Assembly: GCA_951230915.1 (NCBI GenBank) | Contig: OX579635.1 | Coordinates: 36,890,001 to 36,954,000 of the forward strand | Length of the DNA: 64,000 bases | Source of the DNA: Antitrichia curtipendula | Lineage: Eukaryota; Streptophyta; Bryopsida; Hypnales; Leucodontaceae | Direction of reading: 5' to 3' | Shown: positions 33,546 through 45,914 of the stretch, in pieces | How positions within the stretch are numbered: the first letter of the stretch is position 1 | Layout of the letters: each line of letters starts with the position of its first letter | Notes under the pieces: model-generated | Databases searched by the model: none | What the model saw: the letters and a program-made list of their open reading frames with translations, nothing else | Told to the model about the DNA's origin: nothing | Position numbers and translations under genes: made by a program

Positions 33546-33867
33546 AAGGGCCATTTTATTTTAGGTTTCAATTTTTGGCCCGATTCCTAAATCACCAAAA
33601 TCAACCAATAGGAGTGCTTGAATTCTTAAATTGGGTCATTGATTGAGCCTAAATATTTTATACTAAAAATTGATACAATTTTTCATATCACATTGTTGTT
33701 TACATGGTGGTGTTTTGGCACCAAAAATTTAGGCTCAAGTGCTAAAAATTGGATGGCCAAGTATCCTTCACCTATTTTTCTACTTGGATCTAATTTGGAT
33801 TTGCCCTATTTTTGTATATTGAGCTAATTTAAAATTGGGCCTAGGCCTGAATATAAAATGGCCCTAA
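33546..33867. mobile_element. 322-bp inverted-repeat element, AGGGCCATTTTAT ends
   Basis: TAAGGGCCATTTTATTTTAG and the inverse ATATAAAATGGCCCTAA. The interior is AT-rich and repeats 'gggcc' motifs near both ends. It abuts the truncated TTAA element directly. Confidence 0.7.
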
Positions 33868-35927
33868 AATTTAGATGTATAATTAGAAATTTAATTATTA
33901 AAGATTTTTATTCTTTCAAAATATAATCAAAATATTAGATATTGGTTGATTGATTTCTAGTTTTCATTTGTGGAAGAATATGTACATAGAATGTTTAATA
34001 GCTATATTATTGATGCTATTTAATTTATTGATGCTATTTAATATAGCATCAATAATTGATGCTATTATTGATACTATTTAATATATTTGGTTTAGGATAG
34101 AATTGGGTGATAAAATGTTTGATTTTTAGTATTTTTTAGGGAGATATATGTGGTGCCATGTTTTCATGTTGTTATAACTAAAAGTGGTTGTGTGTTCTAT
34201 TTGTGGTCTTTGATCTTTTGAATGGATGATTGGTATTTGTTTTGTTTAACCTTTGAAGGACCAAGTTGCGATTTTGGCAACATAGCAATTTTGGGTAGCT
34301 CACTATAAATGGAATTTTTATTTTTTTATTTTTAAATTCTCACACAACATACAAACCATTCTTTAAAAGCCTAACAATTTTCATAACTTTTGATTCTATA
34401 GGTTAAAAGTTATTATATGATATGTAGTTTTTAATCTTGGTTGGGCAACCCTAGCAATCCAAGCAGATAAATTTTATTTTATTTTTCAAAAACAAAAATT
34501 TGAAATTGATGATATATATAGAGAGAGAAAAGACATTGGCCTTGTCACCCCATTTCTGGGCAACTTTTGTCAATCAAGACATGTATTATTCTAATCTTAC
34601 TTGTCATTTTATTGCATCCTTTAAACAAGTATAATTCTGTCAAGCTCAATAAGCTCTTATCAAATGGACTAATGTTTACTTTCTTAATTCAAGATTTTGC
34701 AAGTTCAGTCTAGTATGATTGTGTGCCCTTCTTCTAGATCTAATCGAGAGGGAGGGCCATTGTACAATTCTCATTTTGTTACTTGTGATGCCCAAATTCC
34801 AATCAAATGGCCTAAGGTTTGATTTCTTGACTTGCAAGATTCTGTAAGTCCATACTTACTGACCATATATCTCTATGACGGATTTGAGTAAGAGTGCAGG
34901 TAGAACACCTTACAAGCTCTCGTATTATACGTTGATCTCACAATTTGCTACAAACAATTCATAGCATATCTTAACTGAGCTTAATATGTCTCATACAACT
35001 TACAATAATCCATCGACATTGTTCCAAGTGTCATGTCTTAGAATACAATTGTTAACTACTACCATTGCTTTTTTTGCTGTGTAGAATACCATCTATTCAA
35101 CAACACAAAGGAAGTACAACATAGTGCTATTTAGTTCAAGAAATTTAAAACATTCCATTGCAACTCCTTCTTTATGTTCAAATACAAGGAAGTCCCACCT
35201 CACCTGTGTCCATGCCCACCAAACAAATGAGAGTGTGTTAGTGAATGTGCACAAGGTGTCGTCAACGTGACTACAAATTGTCATCCTAATTGCATATTGA
35301 AACATAAAATAAACAAGCAAATTGAGCGTTCAGTTGCAAATTGTTTCACGAAGAAACTTCCTCAATCAACATCTTGTGCTAATAGTTTGTACTCTCTGGA
35401 TCTGCACGATAGCATCACTTGCGAAACCATTTCCGTATCCATGTAGCAAACTCAAACTAATTGCACTGTAGAGCGGGGTTTCTTGGATGCCAATAGCCTA
35501 CTCGTCCAATGCATTGATGTATTGTGGGCCAAGCTTACATTATCAAAATCTGTAGGATCAAGGTGATCATTTTATTGCATGTTTTGTGGTATGTTGGCCT
35601 GACCAGCTGGCCTGTATCTACTATAGGGTTATTTATCCTGCCTAGTCCGGGTCTCAATCGTGTTCCATTGGAAGCCCATTATCGAGTAGAGAGGCCTTGC
35701 TTTGGAAAAGCATCGAGCTTCTGGCTGCAACTAGATTTGGATGGAAAATAAAGAGCTTCGTGATTTAGTAAAATATGTATGCATGCTCATAAAATCTCCA
35801 TAATCCACCATAAATTCTCAATAAAATATCACATGTTTGTATAAAGTAGTTGGTGTTGCTCATAAACCACATAAATTCCCTTCCAGGAAGGTCCTACCAC
35901 TAATATGAGTGCCACAGTCACTTTAAG
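33868..35927. other. intergenic, dispersed-repeat relics
   Basis: At about 34520 a 'gagagagaaaagacattgg...caccccatttctgggcaa' passage resembles 37185 and the paired repeats 38456/45367. At about 35165 'ggaagtcccacctcacctgt...ccatgcccacc' resembles 39001-39030. These look like a third, more decayed copy of that repeat. No gene is recognised. Confidence 0.45.
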
Positions 35928-36640
35928 ACTCCAAATTGAGAATAAAACATTTCTATGGAGAATTAACAACAGCATCAACAAACCCTCAAAAATTCAACTC
36001 AAAATATTATATTGTCCGACTTTTATAGTCGATCAAAGTTCACTCTCTCCAATTCAAAGGCAGCTCATCACTACTCTTCTTCCAAGCCTATAACTCTCAC
36101 ATACAAACTCCAAATTGATTGTGTGATATCTCTATAGAAATCTAACACAATAATCTACATATTTTTTAAATTTCAACACAAAATAAGATATTGTCTGACT
36201 TTTACAGCCGGTCAAAGTTCTCTTTCTTCAAATCAAAGGCAGCCTCTCACTACTTTGCTTCTAAGCCTATAACTTTTGCATCCTAACTCCAAACTAAGAA
36301 AATGATATGTTTTTAGAAAGATAACATTTAAACACATACTCTCATTAAATCTCAAAAACAAAAAACTCCTCATCCAAAAGTTATAATCCCTCAAAAATTC
36401 TGCCCTCTCACTCCATGACAATTATCCCTCTCTCACTCCATCAAGCATAACTTCCACATAAAAATTTCAAATTCAGCGAGTGATAGGTTCATGGAAACCT
36501 CAAAATAAGATGAACAAACTCACAAAATTTCATTACAAAAACTCTTATGTACAATCTGTTATGTCTCTCTGAAGTCTCAATTTTTCTTAAGCAAATTATG
36601 AGGAGGAAGAAGAAGAACCTCCACCTTATCTTCCACTTCA
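35928..36640. repeat. tandem array, period about 179 bp, 3-4 units
   Basis: 'actccaaattg' or 'actccaaac' recurs at 35928, 36107 and 36286, exactly 179 bp apart, with a weaker fourth start near 36465. Each unit also carries 'tattgtc(c/t)gacttttatag', 'caaaggcagc' and 'caagcctataact'. The first two full units are the most similar. Non-coding; the right boundary is uncertain. Confidence 0.8.
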
Positions 36641-38455
36641 TCCTCCATCCCCTCCACCTAAGCAAATGAATTTTGGCCTCTAAAATGCCACATGGACCAC
36701 AATTCATCCACTGGCCACCATTTTCTCCTCATAACTCTATCCTTATCTCTTACATGGCAACTATATGACCTTCAAATCCTTTTTAAAATTCAAAAGAAAA
36801 GGTAAAACAAACTTCACCTTCCCATTTAACAACTTCAAGTCTACAAATAAAGGTTAAAATGTTTTCAACTAAAGAAATAAAAGAACTAATATACAATGGT
36901 TATCTAATAGAGGTAAAAAAGGTAAAATCTTCTCTATGTGGATCTTTAGACTCTCCAAAAAATCCTCTAGTTTAACAACAATTAATTGTTTTTACATAGT
37001 GTATATATATGCAATGCGATACCGTAGCCGTAGCATTATACAATATTTGCACTTGTACACCTTTACTTGATTATGCTTCATGATTTTATCACGTATTGCG
37101 TGATTTTTTTGCATTGTTTGCGTTAATCAAGCTTGGAATTATTTGCGTTTTACCTTAGGAGACTTAGCAATACCTAGGTGCAAGAGAGAGAGTAGACATG
37201 ACACCCCCATTACAGGGCAAATTATGACAATTTCAAGATTTGTGACCATTAATTCATGACATGTTAATTGAAGAATATATAAAGTACATGATCAAACAGA
37301 GAGGAGCCACTATTGTAATGACTTAAGGTACCACAAAAGGTTCGAGAAAAGATCTCAAATGCACACTACCGGGAGGGAGGGCGGGTATAGAACCATCCAT
37401 ATTATTGAGAAATGGCTTATCGTATGTTCTCACATGATCTTGCCACAATTAAAATCATGCTCAACACAAAGGCTTACACGTCTTAGAACCATCCGACTAT
37501 ATTCTATAGAAGTAACCAATCAAAACCTCTTGTAAAACCAAGATAAAATCCATGAGTATATGGTATTCTTGAAAACTACAAAAGCCCAGACTAGCAAGTC
37601 GAAGTCACACAAATGCACCTTTAGTACTTCTACATATGCAAATAAAAGATATCAAGGTGTAGAAGTAAAGAGATAGTCGTAACCCTACAATCTAATTATG
37701 CTAGAAAATTGGAAGGAATGTTCTTCACCTACACCCATACAAACCAATAAGCAAAAAGTGTGTCAGTCTACGTGTGTGAGGTCTCTTCAGAGCATTCCAA
37801 GTTGTTATCCTTGTCACCTTTTTCTAGCAAAAGAACAAAGCAAGATAAACATGATTCATGAAGCAATGTAGGAAAAAGCCCCATACAAGCAAAAAACTTT
37901 CTACTGTATAAAACTCGTGCATTGGAGTTGTCCATAGGAGTAGCACATTGTTGTGACAAAGCCATTTCTTCACCAAAGGCTTCCGCATGCACCATCTAGC
38001 AAATAGCAATGGTGGCTAATCGGCCAATTCTATGACCAACACTATATCAATGTGAGAAAAAGAGAGCCACAAACTCAATACAGGTAAAAGACGTAGTTCC
38101 AAGATACTGAAATAAGGCCCATAATCATTTGATCAGGTTAGTGCTAATCGTCTTGCTAACTGCAATAATTACAGGGAGGAGTGATTGATGTGCTTACTTA
38201 GTAGGGTATTAACCCATATATTACAGTGAGTATACATCCTAGGTAAAGATTTACTGAGTACTAGTTTCGTCACTAGGTACTTACATCCACTAATTTATGG
38301 AAGTCTTGAGTAAATTTGAATGGAACCCTTTCTTGGTATATGACACTATTGTTGTGGTTTGTATAAAATCCACTGGTATATGTCACAACCTAGTAGGTTT
38401 TCATATATACAACTTGATGCAAGTATAAGATTAATTCATGCATGTATTATTATGA
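36641..38455. other. intergenic, repeat relic near 37185
   Basis: 'gagagagagtagacatgacacccccattacagggcaa' phrasing at about 37183 resembles the paired repeats at 38456 and 45367, and about 37725 has the 'ttcacctacacccat' phrase of their 3' part. No gene is recognised. Confidence 0.4.
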
Positions 38456-38999
38456 GCAAAAAAATTTAAGAGAGAAAAAGAAAGAGAGAGAAGATAGTTA
38501 CATAACATTCCATTATTGGGTCATTTCTGAATAATTCACAATGAAACTTGAAGCACGACACAATTATCATCATTAAGCACTCCAAGGTCAGTCAAACCCA
38601 CTGATCTTTTTCACGATTGAGCAAGACATGTAGGACTGAAATTCAAACAAATTAATGAAGTGCTAGTAGCACATGTGTGTGTAATGGACAGGTGGTCCTA
38701 ATGCTAGAAGAGTTATATTTCTAAGTTTTCCAAGGCATCAACCAAAAGCTAAATACTTCTCAAATTAGTCTCTAGCCAACAAAGGTCAGATATTGCTAAC
38801 ATACCACACTACAGAGAAGGATTTCTCAGAAAATAGGAAAAAGACATGCAGTAGGAATGAAAGTCAAGAGAAACTTGATCATGCATAAAAAAGGATCCAT
38901 AATTACAAATACAACAATACCCTGGAAAGCTAGAGTCTTGGGCAATCGGGAAAATGTTACTGTGAAGTATCAGAAGCAACTTTTGATGCTCAATTCAAG
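38456..38999. repeat. 544-bp direct repeat, left copy
   Basis: Closely matches 45367-45914 throughout, from the 'gagagagaagatagttac' start through 'ggtcctaatgctagaag', 'ttttccaaggcatcaac' and 'ccctggaaagctagagtc' to 'gatgctcaattcaag'. It does not start TG or end CA, so it does not look like a simple LTR. The two copies lie about 6.9 kb apart on either side of the better hAT gene. Confidence 0.85.
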
Positions 39000-40635
39000 A
39001 GGAAGTGCTCTCACCTGCACCCATGCATTCCAACACACAAATAGTTTATTAGCACACGTTTGCAAAGTTTTTAAAATTAAACCCCAATTGTTATCATTTG
39101 CACAAATTGAACAAACAAAGCAAGAAATTGAAAATATATATGTAGCAACATTAACATAAACAAATAATAGAACATGTCCCATGCTAGTAGTATTGCCTGT
39201 CATGGTGGATCGATATTTGTGTCATAAAGTCACACCGCCTCTAGTCCTCTTTTGCAGTAGTGTAAGACTTAAACTTAAAAAATTGGCACTGCTCTGAGAT
39301 CCAAGTGAGCTATTTGTAGTGGACCAACTCAAGGCCATAGGTTGTAAGTAGAGAACAAAACACTAGCTTAGTCACAAGCTATAGGTGCGTAGCAATAACC
39401 ATGCAAGAGTGAAAAAGAGTTTCAGAGTACAGTAAAAGCCAACTTCCGAATGTGTGGGACCATGAACTCAAAATTGGTGATTAAATTAAGTAGCTGCAAG
39501 AAGGAAATATAAGGGGCCAAAGAACCACGTTCAGGAAATGACCAAGCCACTAATCGTGGGTGGCCACCGTAGTACTCGATAATGCAGTACACTATTCATC
39601 AGCGTTCTTAAAATTGGCTATATTGCACTAAGATTTTACCAAAAAAAAATCAGAGCTAAACGTACATAGTATAAAATCTTGGAAAAATTAAGATTTGAGT
39701 CGGAGAACGGACGGAATGTGGGCTTCGTTCGCTAGACCCCGTCTCCGCCCTGTAGGGGGTCGCGTCCGTCCTCTCCCGCCGGAGTTTTTCCGTCGCAGCG
39801 GTGCTCTTCCAGCCGCTGATCTCTCGCAATGTCTGCGACATCTGAGCCGACCACCTAGCAACTAGGGTTTGGTCTCCCTTCATCACCATTAGCTTGATGC
39901 GCTCCCACTTTAGTGTCTCAGTTTCACTAATTTTGCATTAATGGCGGATTAGAGTTTTGGAGGTGTTTGTCTTGAATTCTTGATTGTTGCAAGCTGAGGT
40001 TCTCTAGATTCGTGCCTTGAGTGCGTCGTTCAGATGCTTATTTGAAAGCGACATCTTTTTGCCATTTGATTTTCGAAGTTCTAGTGCGCCTTTTTCTGGG
40101 CTGTTGTGAAGATTTTGGGGGCAATGTGTGTCTCTTTTGCATTCACTGCACTTCTGAAACGGTGGCTGCCATTGAATGGCGTCCAAATTTCAGAATTTGG
40201 AATTGCAGGCTTGCAGAGAGCGGTTGGAAAATGGCGATCCCAAGGCGTCGGGTGCTTCGGTGCTTCCAGAATCCAGAGTTGCAGCCTTCTAGGTCCATCG
40301 CCTCACAGAATTTAAGCGTCTTGGCGGGTCTTGCTTGCTTCATCCGATCATTCCGTGTTTGCTTGATTGATCTAGCCTTGCTTTCCTGTCAATTGCGCGC
40401 TCTTGGTTTTGATCGACTTGGTGTGTTTAATTTGCTTGTTCCTATTTTTTGTTGTGCTTGTGTTGTGGTACTCTTCCGCCCTTCCGCGTTGCTTGTGCAG
40501 GTTCTGATGGCTCCACGATTGAAGCTTCCTCAGAATTTCAGGGTTTGAGCGTTTGGATCCAGTCAAAACACGCTCGGTGTTGGTAAATACTTGCCAACTA
40601 CCTGCAGCACTAATTGCGGCGACTTGGCAAACGAC
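39000..40635 (+). other. upstream region of the hAT-like gene
   Basis: From about 39700 the sequence becomes GC-rich (CGTCTCCGCCC, GGGGTCGCGTCC) with 'actagggtttggtct' at 39860, like a plant promoter and leader. The open frame 40021-40548 has no recognisable domain and probably spans leader and an intron (an acceptor-like CTTGTGCAG ends at 40500). A transposon left terminus could not be identified. Confidence 0.4.
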
Positions 40636-43503
40636 ATGGCGGAGCTTGAGGTCACGCATGTTTCCGAGACCCGACTCTCCCAGTCTCTTTGTCGCCCAGC
40701 ACTCCGCGATCCGCCTTCGGAGGAGATTGTTGTGTCGCCCGGGGATTCCGATGGTGAGTGCTGTGAGGGGAAGAACAAGGGCGGGGGTGCTCGGAAGAAG
40801 CGTAAGACAGCCGCCGGCATCATCACAAGGCGCTGGCAAGAAGTGTGGGCCTGCAAATTCTCATGGGCGGAGGCCGAATTCAATTCCAATGGCGATCTGT
40901 CGGGGGTTGTTTGCCAAAGCTGTACGGCAATGACTGGGAGGAAGAAAGTTTTCGTGCCAAAGGCCGATAATCTTGAGAAACATGAGGGTAAACGGACATG
41001 CCGAGAAGATGGTGTCATGTTTCCGCACTTGAAAAAAGGCGATAGATTTGTGAAGGCCGATTGCAAGCACGTCAAACTCTGTAAGCTTTGGGCAGCGCGG
41101 AAGCACGCCGGCACTATGGCCGATCAACTCACAGTCGGTGTGGAGAATGATTGCAAACGGAAGGGAGTACAATTCGCCACACTTTTTCAAATTCTAACTT
41201 ATGGTAGACCTATGTGTGATTATGAGCGGCAACAGTTCTTGCTTAGACACTTGCAGGTGAAGCATATGCCTAGAAAGCATTGGTCTGAGAGTTTAGGGTG
41301 GAAAATGAGTGAACACCTGCATGCCTTTGTCCTAATTGCGTTGAAGTTCACTGTGCAGTTTGCAAGAATTGTGTCCATCAGTGCCGATGAGGTCACTGCG
41401 GTAGACAATACGTGTTGGATCGGCGTGCACGTTTATACTATGGAGAATTGGGAGAGAAAGCCTCATTTGCTCCATTTGTCTTGTGTCTCAGAAGGAGGCA
41501 CGGCAGACAATCTAACACTTGTGATTATGCAGGCTTTGCTGAACGAAGGAGGCCTAACTCATGAGGCCATTGCATCTAAGCTTGTTTGTTTTGGGGCGGA
41601 TGGGGTCAGTACGTTTCAGGGTCCTAAATCCGGAGTGACTACTCAAATCTGTGAGAAGTGGGCTTCCTTTAGTTTGGGAGCAAGTTGTGTGTCACATCGT
41701 CTGAATCTTGTTGTGGAGACTATGTCCAAGTACCCCATGGTCAGTCGTCTTCAGGGCTTCTTCCAGTCTGTGTACTCTTATTTCTGTCGCAGTAACAAAC
41801 GCCACGCTGAGCTGCAGAAACTTGCAAACCTCATGGAAACTAAGGGCAACAGAATGGTACGCAATGTGGAGACGCGTTGGATCTCCATGAGGAGTCCAGC
41901 GCAGCGGATCATAGAGGAATACAAAACTCTGATTGTCAAAATGGGACTGGACATGACTGGTGGTCCTGGCCAGAAATCTGTTGCAGGGGCCGGTGACATT
42001 TTCGGTTGATGTGGAGGTCTTACTGTCGTTGGCGTGCTTCATTCCTTTAGTCAATGCAGTCCATTGCCTGATCAAGTTGTCTCAGGCGCGTGATATCTTT
42101 GTGTGCGATTTCTTGCGAGCAGTTAAAGTTTGCCAAAGTGAAGTGGCCAGACTTTTCATTGACAGGTCTTCCGCATACGGCAAGGAGGACTTCTTCACAT
42201 ACAACGACCTTCTGTCGGGCCAGTCCAAGGACATTCCGATGAAGTGGAAGCCTATGTCTAGCGATTCTGGGCTTTCTCATTTGTGTTTTGACTTGACCAT
42301 TACACAGGCTTACGCACGCTGCTATGACCACCTAACCGGGGAGCATATTTTTGTAACGCAGGAAGATTACCACCGTGTCCAGGACAACGTGGAACGGCGG
42401 TTCTCAGGTACTGCACTTTCCATTTCCCATTTTTTTTGTTTGCTTGTGTGTATCTTATCATTTCCCATTTTTTTTGTTTGCTTGTGTGCATCTTATTCAT
42501 TTCCCATTTATTTTGTTTGCCTGTGTGCATCTTATTCATTTCCCATTTTGTTTGTTTGTTTGTGTGCATCTTATTCATTTCCCATTTTTTTTTGTTTGTG
42601 TGCATCTTATTCATTTCCCATTTTTTTGTTTGCTTGTGTGAATCTTATTTCATTTCCCAATTATTTGTTCAATACTTGTAAACAATGTGTTGAATGTGTT
42701 TTGTAGTGGTTGTCTTATATCAATTCAGGCTTTGTCAAGATGATTGCCTCACTAGCGGGTCAGTGAGCTTCCGAATCCTGGTTTTCAGTTCCGGACTAAC
42801 GGTGTTGTGCGTGGTCTTAGCAGCTCGCTTTGCTTGGGCTCGATCATGGGCTTTCAGCTTGTGCTTGTGGTCTGAGCTTCTTGCAACTGTGACTCCTACC
42901 TGTGGTTTCTGGTTTTCACTGGTCTTGAATGGGCCGCTGACTGTCATGTGCTCCGGTATACTATTCGCAGACATTGCGCAGTCACTTTCCGATGAGTTGA
43001 ATCGCCGCTTCCCTCAGCAGGAACTCCTCGATGCATTTGGGATTATTTATCCCCAATACTGGTTGCAAGAGGGCCCTCAAGCCAGTTTTTCACACCACTT
43101 GGCCATTCTCAAAAGTTTTTATTGTCAATCTCGTCTTGTCAACAGAGGACAGCCTTTGTATGAGGGTGGGAACTCTCATACCGCACCTGCAATGCTTGAC
43201 GCTTCAAGCTTGGACTTACAGCAAGGACTCTTCAAGGTGACTATGAAAGCAAACTCTGAGGCTGCTTGTAGATCGCCCTTGCATGTCAATCCGGTTATCA
43301 AACTTTGGCGGAAACTCTCACAGTCCCGCCACTTGTGTAAGTTGATCTCAGAGTATTTTAAGCTTGCAGAGGTAGGTTGCTGTTTAGTACTCAGTTCTAT
43401 AGAGGACGAGAGATGTTTTTCTACTCTCAAGTTCTTGAAATCCTGCCATAGAAATAGGCTGGGAAAGCACCTTCCCCTTGTTGTGTGCATGTTTGGCCAA
43501 TAG
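40636..43503 (+). pseudogene. hAT-like transposase gene, frameshifted and terminated early
   Basis: ATG at 40636. Residues about 70-120 form a BED-like zinc-binding region (W-x3-WACKFSWAEAEF ... VVCQSC ... LEKHEGK). The RNase-H-like transposase core follows, with SADEV, CFGADGVSTFQGPKSGV, CVSHRLNLVVET and NVETRWISMRSP. Between about 41960 and 41995 coding moves from frame 1 (stop at 42007) to frame 2 (VDVEVLLSLACFIPLVNAVH), a frameshift. Exon 1 ends at 42407 (CAG|GT); the next exon starts at 42971 and contains the C-terminal dimerisation region (SSIEDERCFSTLKFLKSCHR). The TAG at 43501 precedes 'YYSLESFPYKEAI', which aligns with sequence still in frame in the copy at 45915-47275, so this end is also truncated. 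The family resembles ZNF862-like hAT proteins. Domestication is unlikely given two lesions. Confidence 0.85.
42422..42668. repeat. minisatellite, about 39-bp unit, 6 copies, in the hAT intron
   Basis: Units begin TTTCCCATTTTTTTTGTTTG and end TGTGTGCATCTTATTCA, with small length changes in the T-run. All lie inside the intron 42408-42970. Open frames across it on both strands give artefactual repeated peptides. Confidence 0.93.
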
Positions 43504-44713
43504 TACTATTCCTTAGAGAGTTTTCCTTATAAGGAAGCAATTACTTCTTGAAGAGATGCTGTTAAGGTCAGCCGGCAAGGGGATTTCTAAAGATAGGGGC
43601 AGCAGGGAAATTAGTATCCTCGCAGTATCCTTCCATTGTCATTTCAATGTTCACCTTAGTTTTCATGAGGTTTTGCACGGATTGACGCTCATGTTTACCT
43701 TGACACAATGTTCATACGGTGGGACTACTGTGAGGCCACGCTGAAGACTGCTCGAATTTGGAGCTTCTGTAGCGATTGACGAACTGCGTGGACTTGGAGC
43801 TTATGTGAACTTGTGAAGTGGCGAACTGTTGCAGTGTTGGACTGATGCAATGGTGCTCAGCTAGAGCTTTGGTGACGTTGAAATTCTGCGACAGTGGCGA
43901 CAGTTACTTTTTAAATTCTAACCTATACAACTAATGTGGCTTGTTTGGTGTTTGTGTAGAACACTAACACTGCACTGGGCAGTCTTGCATTTTGCAAGAA
44001 GGGTTCGACTCCCTTGTTAGTGACATTCAACATATTATGAAATAAAAATTTCCATTACACACGATTACACAATTGCCACTTGTCAAATGCACGTACGTCA
44101 AAAAATTGCCAATGCACAACATTATACTTACAGCACTTAGCAATTTCGACATTATACTTACAGCTCTTAGCAATGTCAAAGAGTAAAAAAATCCGCAAGT
44201 AGCCCACTTGAGCTCCTGAAATTTCTACAGGGTCGCAGCTTTCACAATAGTAGAAAAAAAAAATTAAACAAATTACTTCACTTTTTTCCCACTTTTATCC
44301 GCCCTTTTTCACCAAAAAAAAAAAGGGTCGCGGAAGGAGCTACCCTTTGTCATGGCGATAGCTTTTCCACGAATTCCTTAAAAGGGGTTCTGGAAACACT
44401 GCTACTGATAGTATTGAGTTCCATGTACTAATGTAAAGTGCATTAATAAGACAACCCTAAAATAGAGTCAGTCTAAAGAGTGCTGTGAGTGGATGTGAAG
44501 CATGGGAGGAAGGTGGGTACATATTAATACAACAACACCACTCACAGAATACACTTAGTTAAAATCTATGTAGAGCTCACTCATGTGGCATGTGATGTGA
44601 GAGAAATGATAAAATATTCTCACAAAATTCATTGTATTATGTTTGGATTTATTGTTAAATGGAGTATTCTGGGTTTCAATGCAGATTAGTCCATTTAAGA
44701 TGTACTTCACAGG
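43504..44713. other. 3' flank of the hAT-like gene
   Basis: Shows further similarity to the 3' side of the second hAT copy up to about 44025, so the original element extended at least that far. 'cattatacttacagc(a/t)cttagcaat' repeats in tandem at 44122 and 44152. No other gene is recognised. Confidence 0.5.
43962..44022 (+). other. tRNA-like hairpin with an intact B-box-like sequence
   Basis: CACTAAC at 43962-43968 pairs with GTTAGTG at 44016-44022. Inside are a small TGC/GCA stem, a TCTTGC/GCAAGA stem, and AAGGGTTCGACTCCCTT, which contains GGTTCGACTCC, a perfect match to the pol III B-box pattern. The length (61 nt), missing variable loop, absent U33 and lack of an A box argue against a working tRNA. 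A diverged version lies at about 47546-47597 in the second hAT copy, so it belongs to the element's 3' end. Confidence 0.5.
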
Positions 44714-45230
44714 TAAGGTAAACCAGCCTATGACAGGCAAAATGACTGATTTGGTATGTTGCCATTAGCAAAATAAAATCAGATTTTTTTCTAGCAGAGA
44801 CAACTTTGAGAAATGAAAGAAGCAGTTAAAATTTTAGTTTTTGGACAAAGTAGGAATTTGTTATGAATTTTTTAAGTATTTTTCAAAACAGTCTGTAGAC
44901 TATCTGAAATCAATAAAATATGTCTTCATGATGGTCATCTTACCACCTAATGCAGTCTTCAAATTTCCTAACACAACCACAAAAATTTCTAATGTGGCCA
45001 TCACACAAAGGAATAAAAAAAAAACTCTTTATGATGAGTTTACACTCACAATGTGTAAGTGTCCTATGACAGTCATTACTAATTCTATCACAATCACCTA
45101 ATGCACTAATGTGGGCCACTAAGCAACCTAATTAAATTGTAGAAGCAAAAATCTGAAATGGACTATAATGGGGGGGGGTATGTAGATGTCTGCATTAGAC
45201 AGTTGGCCTGTCATAGGTTGGTTTACCTTA
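44714..45230. mobile_element. 517-bp inverted-repeat element, AGGTAAACC ends
   Basis: TAAGGTAAACCAGCCTATGA (continuing CAGGC) is mirrored at the right, about 25 bp with one mismatch. TA + AGGT...ACCT + TA as in other elements here. It lies between the two hAT copies. The interior open frame (44841-45101) has no known domain. Confidence 0.85.
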
Positions 45231-45366
45231 TGTGTAAAGGGATGTGGATGGGTACAAAGTTTAATAGTAGAATACAGATTAAGTACTAATAGTCAAGAGA
45301 TTAGTAAATAATCTTTGAAATGAGGATCTATTACATTTAAATGTTGAACATTTGACCATCGTACAA

Positions 45367-45914
45367 TTTAGAATTAAAAAATTTGTATAGAGGGAGAGAG
45401 AGAAGACAATTATATAACACCCCATTACTAGGCAATTTCTGACTAATTCATGATGAAGCATGAAGCATAACACAATTATCATCATTTATCACTTCCACAT
45501 TCAATCGACCTCATTGATCTTTATCACAATAGAGCCAGACATGCGGGATTGAAAATCGCACAATAAGTGAAGTGCAAGTAGCACATGCGCATGCAATGGA
45601 CATGTGGTCCTAATGCTGGAATAATAATATTACCAAATTTTCCAAGGCATCAACTATATGCTAATTACTTCTCAAAATTATATTGTAGCTAGCAAAGGTT
45701 GGGTAACACTAACACACCACACCGCACCGCAAAGGAGAATTTCCTAGAAAATAAGAAGAAAAAAAATGCGGTAGGAATGAAAGTCAAGAAAAAATTGAAC
45801 ATGCATAAAAAAGGTAATAACAAATACAATAATTCCCTGGAAAGCTAGAGTCCTGGACGTTTGGAAAAGTGTTACTGTGAAGTATCAGAAGTAGCTTCCA
45901 ATGCTCAATTCAAG
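45367..45914. repeat. about 548-bp direct repeat, right copy
   Basis: Partner of 38456-38999. Its 3' end abuts the truncated hAT sequence: at 45915 the similarity switches from the repeat to hAT coding sequence. This suggests a recombination or insertion junction. Confidence 0.85.

Noticed and set aside
40021..40548. 175-codon frame before the hAT gene
   Set aside because: Cys/Leu-rich with no domain, ending at an acceptor-like site; best read as leader and intron.
42375..42706. Open frames on both strands with repeated FPFFLFACVHLI- or MNKMHTNKQ-like peptides
   Set aside because: They are translations of the 39-bp minisatellite inside the intron; the peptide repeats are artefacts.
42694..42970. 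N-terminal part of the open frame 42694-43503, looking like a membrane protein
   Set aside because: It reads through the hAT intron; coding starts at the acceptor 42969-42970, where DIAQSLSDELN joins the upstream exon in phase.
43962..44022. A functional tRNA gene
   Set aside because: Only 61 nt, no A box, no U33, no variable loop; kept only as a tRNA-like hairpin.
38456..45914. An LTR retrotransposon bounded by the paired 0.55-kb repeats
   Set aside because: The repeats lack TG...CA ends, no reverse transcriptase or primer-binding site is seen, and the interior holds a hAT gene.
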